A DNA stretch of 8,190 nt from Clostridiales bacterium UBA4696 (GTDB lineage Bacteria; Bacillota; Clostridia; Oscillospirales; Oscillospiraceae). The stretch is taken from NCBI GenBank assembly GCA_002404795.1, contig DHKK01000157.1, positions 1-8,190 on the forward strand, read 5' to 3'. Each line of letters starts with the position of its first letter. Position 1 is the first letter of the stretch. Positions 4,965 through 8,190 of the stretch are shown in pieces. Below the pieces are notes generated by a model, which saw nothing but the letters and a program-made list of their open reading frames with translations, was not told where the DNA came from and made no database searches. The translations under genes were made by a program, and so were the position numbers.

Positions 4965-5041
4965 TGGTACGCCGGAAGGGACTCGAACCCCCGACCTACT
5001 GGTTCGTAGCCAGTCACTCTATCCAACTGAGCTACCGGCGC
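4965..5041 (-). tRNA. tRNA-Arg (anticodon ACG), CCA encoded
   Basis: The minus strand folds into a full 77-base cloverleaf: acceptor GCGCCGG/CCGGCGT, D arm GCTC-AGTTGGATA-GAGT, anticodon arm ACTGG-CTACGAA-CCAGT with ACG at 34-36, T arm GGGGG-TTCGAGT-CCCTT, discriminator A and CCA. The ACG wobble base is normally deaminated to inosine, reading CGU/CGC/CGA. There is a G1-U72 pair, two G-U pairs in the T stem and one in the D stem, tolerable but somewhat weak. The 3' end points at the prophage remnant, as expected for a tRNA used as an attachment site. Confidence 0.95.
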
Positions 5042-5067
5042 ATACCACGCTTTCTCAGCGCCCCATT

Positions 5068-5096
5068 ATATTAGCACAGTCGGTCGGAAAATGCAA
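5068..5096 (-). promoter_or_regulatory. Promoter of tRNA-Arg
   Basis: On the minus strand TTGCAT (5091-5096) and TAATAT (5068-5073) are separated by 17 bp, with TG one base before the -10. It lies about 27 bases upstream of the mature tRNA 5' end and 33 bases past the end of the peptidase gene, so the tRNA has its own promoter. Confidence 0.75.
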
Positions 5097-5129
5097 GCCC
5101 TTTTTTATGTTTTTCCGCGAGAAATCCTG

Positions 5130-7991
5130 TTACAGCTCCTGCACGTCGAGATCGCCGCAGGCGTCCAGCTGCGTGCGCGGGCCGAGGACGCAGACGACGC
5201 CTTCGTTCAGCGCACGGCCGATCTGCGCGCCGCAGGCGGCGAGCTGCTCCGGCAGGGTATCCAGCATCTCGTGGCGCAGGCGGCAGCGGTCGGCCTGCGT
5301 CATGCCCTTGAGCAGCCAGGTATCGGCCACAGCGCCCTGCAGGCGCGGCGAGAGCAGCGGCTCAGCGTCGCTGATGGCGCCGATGATGTTGGCCTCCTGC
5401 GGCTCCGAGGCGGCCGCCGCGAGATACGCGGCCGTGCGTCCGATCGCGCCGCGGGAACGGGCGCAGTCCGGGTCGCGGTAGGTATAGGCCGTGGCAAGGC
5501 CCGTGTCGCGCAGCAGCAGGCCCGTGCCGTAGGCGCCGCCCTGCACGCGGATCTCGTTCCAGTAATGGCCGAGCGAGGCGGCGCGGCAGGCGATGCGCAG
5601 CGCGCCGGAATAGGCGTGCACGTCGCCGCAGACCGCGGCGAACGAGACCTCCGACGGGATCACGATGCCCTCCCGGCGGATCGGCAGCAGCGGGGCCGGA
5701 GAAGCCGGGCCGGGCGTCTGTCCGGCGGGCAGGGCCGCACGCAGGACGCGAAGGACGGTCTGGCGCTCGTCCTCGGTACCGCCGGTCACGCTCAGGCGCA
5801 GCCGGGCGGTCACGAACAGCTTTTCGCTCAGCCGCTGCAGCGCCGCGATGCACGCGTCCGCACGCGTGTCAAACTCGCGCTCAAGCGCGCACAGCCAGCG
5901 GTAGAAATCGATGCCGCCGCTGCGCTCGGTGCAGGCCCCGGCCGCGTTCAGCGCGGCGGAGGCGCGGAGCATGGCGAAGCTGGAGCCAGAGTTCACGATC
6001 TGCTGCTGCAGCCCGTCGCGCAGCTGCCGGAGAATCTCCAGCAGTTTGCCGCGGTTTGTAAAGTCAGTCTTCGTCAGGATCGCGGCCGCGAGGCTGAGCG
6101 CCTCCGGCAGCTTGGAGCCGAGCGCGCTGCACGAGGCCGTGGCGTAGAGCCGGTAGGTCTGCGGGTCACGCAGCTGCGTGATGGGCGACGCGCCGACGGA
6201 AAAGCTTCCCAGGCGCAGCCGCAGCTGCTTCTGCAGCTCCTGCGCGTCCATCTCCCCTGCCGGCAGCTGTGAGAGGACAGACCGCAGCAGCGTCAGGTAC
6301 GGCAGCTCCTCCGGCGTCAGATCGTCCGCGGCAAAATAGGCCGTGGTGTAGACGATGCCGTCCGTCTGCAGATCGTGGATGATCACGTTCCCGTCCTCCC
6401 GCAGCTCGGTCGGCACGGGGGCCGGGTCGCGCGGCAGGTCCGACAGGCGGACGTGCGGGATGGTGGCCAGCGCCTCCGGGCTGTCCGGCTCCTGCTGGAG
6501 CGCGGCGAGGCGGGTCTGCCGGGCGCGGATCTCGTCCTGCTGCTGCGCGGAAAGCGTCTGCAGTACGGCGGCGAGTGCCTCCTTTTCCCGGGCCTGCCGC
6601 GCTTCGCCGCAGGTCGCGGACGGCTGCATGAGGATGCTGGCGGTGTGATCGCAGCTCAGCAGCAGCCGGCGCAGAAGCGCCTCATAATAGCCCGTGCCGA
6701 TTGCCTGCCGCAGCTGCTCGAAGACCGGGCCGAAGCCCAGCCGGATGGCCGGGTCGCCGCCGTAGAGCCAGCTCGACAGGATCTCCAGCGAGAACACCAG
6801 CCCGCGCGGCATCGTGCCGTAGTCGCGCTCGCGCAGGCGGAACTCGAAGCTCGCGAGCGACGCTTCGATCTGCTCGCGGTCGAGCCCCTGCTCACAGAGG
6901 TCCGTCAGGGTCCGGCGGATGGTCTGCTCGATGGCGGGCAGATCGTCGCGGCGGAAGTTCTGCACCTGCAGCAGGAGCATCGGCTGCAGGCATTCGTCGT
7001 CGCAGCTGAGGGTCACGTCCTCGGCCAGGCCCGTTTCCAGCACGGCCCGGCACAGCGGCGCGTGGTTGCTGCCGCAGAGCACGTCGCAGAGGATCTGCGC
7101 GGCAAAGAGCGTCTGCGTGTCCTGGCTCGTGCCGATGACGTAGCCCTGCCCGAGCTTCCAGCGGGTCTCGGCCGGTTCTCCGGCCGGGAGGGGATATTCG
7201 ATCGTCTTGCGCGGCGGGCAGACGGGCGTCTGCGGGCGGATGTCGGTATCCGGGAAGATGGCTGTGAAGCGGGAAAGATAGCTGTCCAGCAGCGCCAGAC
7301 AGCGGCGCAGGTCGATGCTGCCGTCGAGCAGGAGATAGGCGTTGGACGGATGATAAAACCGCTTGTGCGCGGCGGTAAAGGCTTCGTAGGTGAGGGTCGG
7401 AATGGCATCCGGGTCGCCGCCGGAGACGAAGCGGTACGGCGTATCCGGGAACAGCGCACGCGTCAGCGCGTTGGCCAGCAGGGTGTCGGGGTCGGCGAAC
7501 GAGCCCTTCATCTCGTTCAGCACCACGCCGGAGCGCGTCAGGACGCCGTCCTGCAGCTCATAGTGCCAGCCCTCCTGCTGAAAGATCTCCGGCTTTTCGT
7601 GGATGCGGGGGAAGAAGACCGCGTCGAGGTAGACGCGCATGAGGTTGAGGAAGTCCTGATCGTTGCGGCTCGCGACCGGGTAGCAGGTCTTGTCCGGGTA
7701 GGTCAGCGCGTTGAGGAAGGTATTGAGCGAGCCCTTCATCAGCTCGACGAACGGCTCTTTGACCGGGAACTGCTCCGAGCCGCAGAGGACGGAATGCTCC
7801 AGAATGTGGAACACGCCGGTATCGTCGTACGGCAGCGTGCGGAACGCGGCGCAGAAGCTCTTATTCTCGTCCGCGCGTTCGAGCCAGCACAATCGCGCGC
7901 CGGACTTCGCGTGGGTATATTCATGCAGCACCGCCCCCAGCTCCGGGATGCGGCGCTCGCGTGTGGGTTCAAATCCATATGTTTGCGGCAT
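5130..7991 (-). CDS. M16C presequence-protease-like zinc metallopeptidase
   Basis: This 953-residue protein matches the length (~970) and layout of the PreP/Cym1 branch of the M16 (insulinase/pitrilysin) family, which degrades short unstructured peptides inside a closed two-half chamber. The inverted zinc motif 'HILEH' is at residues 62-66 (H62, E65 catalytic, H66), followed by 'SVLCGSEQFPVKEPF'. The third zinc ligand is E160 in 'NEMKG'. The C-terminal half has 'EIRVQGGAYG' with R815 and Y821, which complete the active site from the other half. No signal peptide is seen, so it is probably cytoplasmic. ATG at 7991 is chosen because AAAAGGAG (7999-8006) sits seven bases upstream. The frame stays open to 8099, but that extension contains promoter and ribosome site. 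It is monocistronic and all key residues are present, so it is probably active. Likely role: recycling of oligopeptides; the bacterial substrate is unknown. Confidence 0.95.
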   Translation of the reverse strand: MPQTYGFEPTRERRIPELGAVLHEYTHAKSGARLCWLERADENKSFCAAFRTLPYDDTGVFHILEHSVLCGSEQFPVKEPFVELMKGSLNTFLNALTYPDKTCYPVASRNDQDFLNLMRVYLDAVFFPRIHEKPEIFQQEGWHYELQDGVLTRSGVVLNEMKGSFADPDTLLANALTRALFPDTPYRFVSGGDPDAIPTLTYEAFTAAHKRFYHPSNAYLLLDGSIDLRRCLALLDSYLSRFTAIFPDTDIRPQTPVCPPRKTIEYPLPAGEPAETRWKLGQGYVIGTSQDTQTLFAAQILCDVLCGSNHAPLCRAVLETGLAEDVTLSCDDECLQPMLLLQVQNFRRDDLPAIEQTIRRTLTDLCEQGLDREQIEASLASFEFRLRERDYGTMPRGLVFSLEILSSWLYGGDPAIRLGFGPVFEQLRQAIGTGYYEALLRRLLLSCDHTASILMQPSATCGEARQAREKEALAAVLQTLSAQQQDEIRARQTRLAALQQEPDSPEALATIPHVRLSDLPRDPAPVPTELREDGNVIIHDLQTDGIVYTTAYFAADDLTPEELPYLTLLRSVLSQLPAGEMDAQELQKQLRLRLGSFSVGASPITQLRDPQTYRLYATASCSALGSKLPEALSLAAAILTKTDFTNRGKLLEILRQLRDGLQQQIVNSGSSFAMLRASAALNAAGACTERSGGIDFYRWLCALEREFDTRADACIAALQRLSEKLFVTARLRLSVTGGTEDERQTVLRVLRAALPAGQTPGPASPAPLLPIRREGIVIPSEVSFAAVCGDVHAYSGALRIACRAASLGHYWNEIRVQGGAYGTGLLLRDTGLATAYTYRDPDCARSRGAIGRTAAYLAAAASEPQEANIIGAISDAEPLLSPRLQGAVADTWLLKGMTQADRCRLRHEMLDTLPEQLAACGAQIGRALNEGVVCVLGPRTQLDACGDLDVQEL

Positions 7992-8022
7992 AATGGGTCT
8001 CCTTTTCCCCTGTGATAGTGTC

Positions 8023-8051
8023 ATAGTACCACACTTCGACAATTTCCGCAA
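8023..8051 (-). promoter_or_regulatory. Promoter of the M16 peptidase gene
   Basis: On the minus strand TTGCGG (8046-8051) and TACTAT (8023-8028) are 17 bp apart, with a TG one base before the -10. It lies about 32 bases upstream of the ATG. This supports the 7991 start, since the longer frame would begin upstream of its own promoter. Confidence 0.65.
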
Positions 8052-8110
8052 CGGCAGTTGTTGGGGGCCGCAGGGCTGCCTCCGGCGAGCGTCAGCCAAA
8101 GCGTACTATA

Positions 8111-8190
8111 ACCTCTCCGTCACGGCTTCGCCGTGCCACCTCCCCTTGACAAGGGGAGGCTTTGGGATGCGCAAATCTAAGGCTCCCCTT
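8111..8190. repeat. Palindromic intergenic repeat element, continuing past the window
   Basis: Two adjacent perfect palindromes lie here: CACGGC-TTC-GCCGTG (8121-8135) and CCTCCCCTT-GAC-AAGGGGAGG (8139-8159). A further AAGGCTCCCCTT begins at 8179 and looks like the left arm of a third palindrome cut by the window edge. Tandem palindromes with AAGGGGAG and GGCTTCGCC cores are, from memory, a common dispersed non-coding repeat in gut clostridial genomes, similar to REP or MITE elements. It could also fold as a transcription terminator. No ORF is supported here. Confidence 0.6.

Noticed and set aside
4846..5481. Plus-strand open frame of 211 codons
   Set aside because: It runs through the terminator, the tRNA-Arg gene and antisense to the peptidase end. 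The 'PEGTRTPDLLVRSQ' peptide is the well-known spurious translation of a tRNA complement.
6375..8015. Long plus-strand open frame (546 codons) and a similar one at 5091-6272
   Set aside because: Both are antisense to the complete M16 peptidase, whose catalytic motifs, start and promoter are clear. Long antisense frames are expected in GC-rich coding DNA, and these proteins are Arg/Gln/Ala-rich without domains.
7992..8099. 36-residue N-terminal extension of the M16 peptidase
   Set aside because: The frame is open, but it covers the ribosome site at 7999-8006 and the promoter at 8023-8051, and the extra residues do not resemble the family.
1..8190. CRISPR array, toxin-antitoxin pair, defence island or insertion sequence
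   Set aside because: I found no regularly spaced repeats, no transposase, and no paired small genes beyond the lone XRE regulator.

Overview
The window looks like the chromosome of a GC-rich gut Firmicute, most likely a Clostridia/Oscillospiraceae member such as a Faecalibacterium or Gemmiger relative. This rests on AGGAGG-type ribosome sites, a clostridial-type serine recombinase remnant, a Firmicutes-type phage late operon, and a palindromic repeat at the right edge of a kind I associate with gut clostridia. The taxon is inferred, not shown. It holds the collapsed remnant of a siphovirus-like prophage (about 480-4865), a tRNA-Arg gene, and a housekeeping M16-family metalloprotease.

Left edge (1-477): an AT-richer block with a small XRE-family repressor (120-431, TTG start). 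Upstream is an array of 13-bp operator-like palindromes (16-28, 47-59, 70-82, with a half-site at 3-7). The gene ends in a perfect 23-bp inverted repeat that can terminate transcription from both sides.

Prophage remnant (482-4865): the C-terminal end of a serine recombinase (minus strand) runs directly into the C-terminal end of a phage helix-turn-helix regulator (plus strand). Everything that normally separates such genes is missing. A possible late promoter (762-790) leads into an HNH endonuclease, small terminase, large terminase, tail assembly chaperones with a -1 frameshift site, a small tail protein, a baseplate/tail protein, and a 49-residue fragment. The large terminase ORF (1661-3001) is an in-frame chimera: its ATPase half is joined to the C-terminus of a major tail tube protein. 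One deletion therefore removed the terminase nuclease domain, portal, protease, capsid and head-tail connector genes. No tape-measure gene follows the chaperones, and the baseplate gene is cut at about 4710. The remnant cannot build a virion, but most of its frames remain open.

Right part (4866-8190): a hairpin terminator (4870-4894) separates the remnant from tRNA-Arg(ACG) on the minus strand (4965-5041, promoter at 5068-5096). The tRNA 3' end faces the remnant, the usual geometry of a phage attachment site. Next is a complete 953-residue M16C presequence-protease-like metallopeptidase on the minus strand (5130-7991) with a good promoter (8023-8051). The window closes in a palindromic intergenic repeat (8111-8190) that continues past the edge.

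I found no CRISPR array, defence system or insertion sequence. The most notable items are the terminase-tail chimera, the -1 frameshift signal, the operator array with its odd ATG-TAG-TTG start region, and the continuous HNH-small terminase frame.
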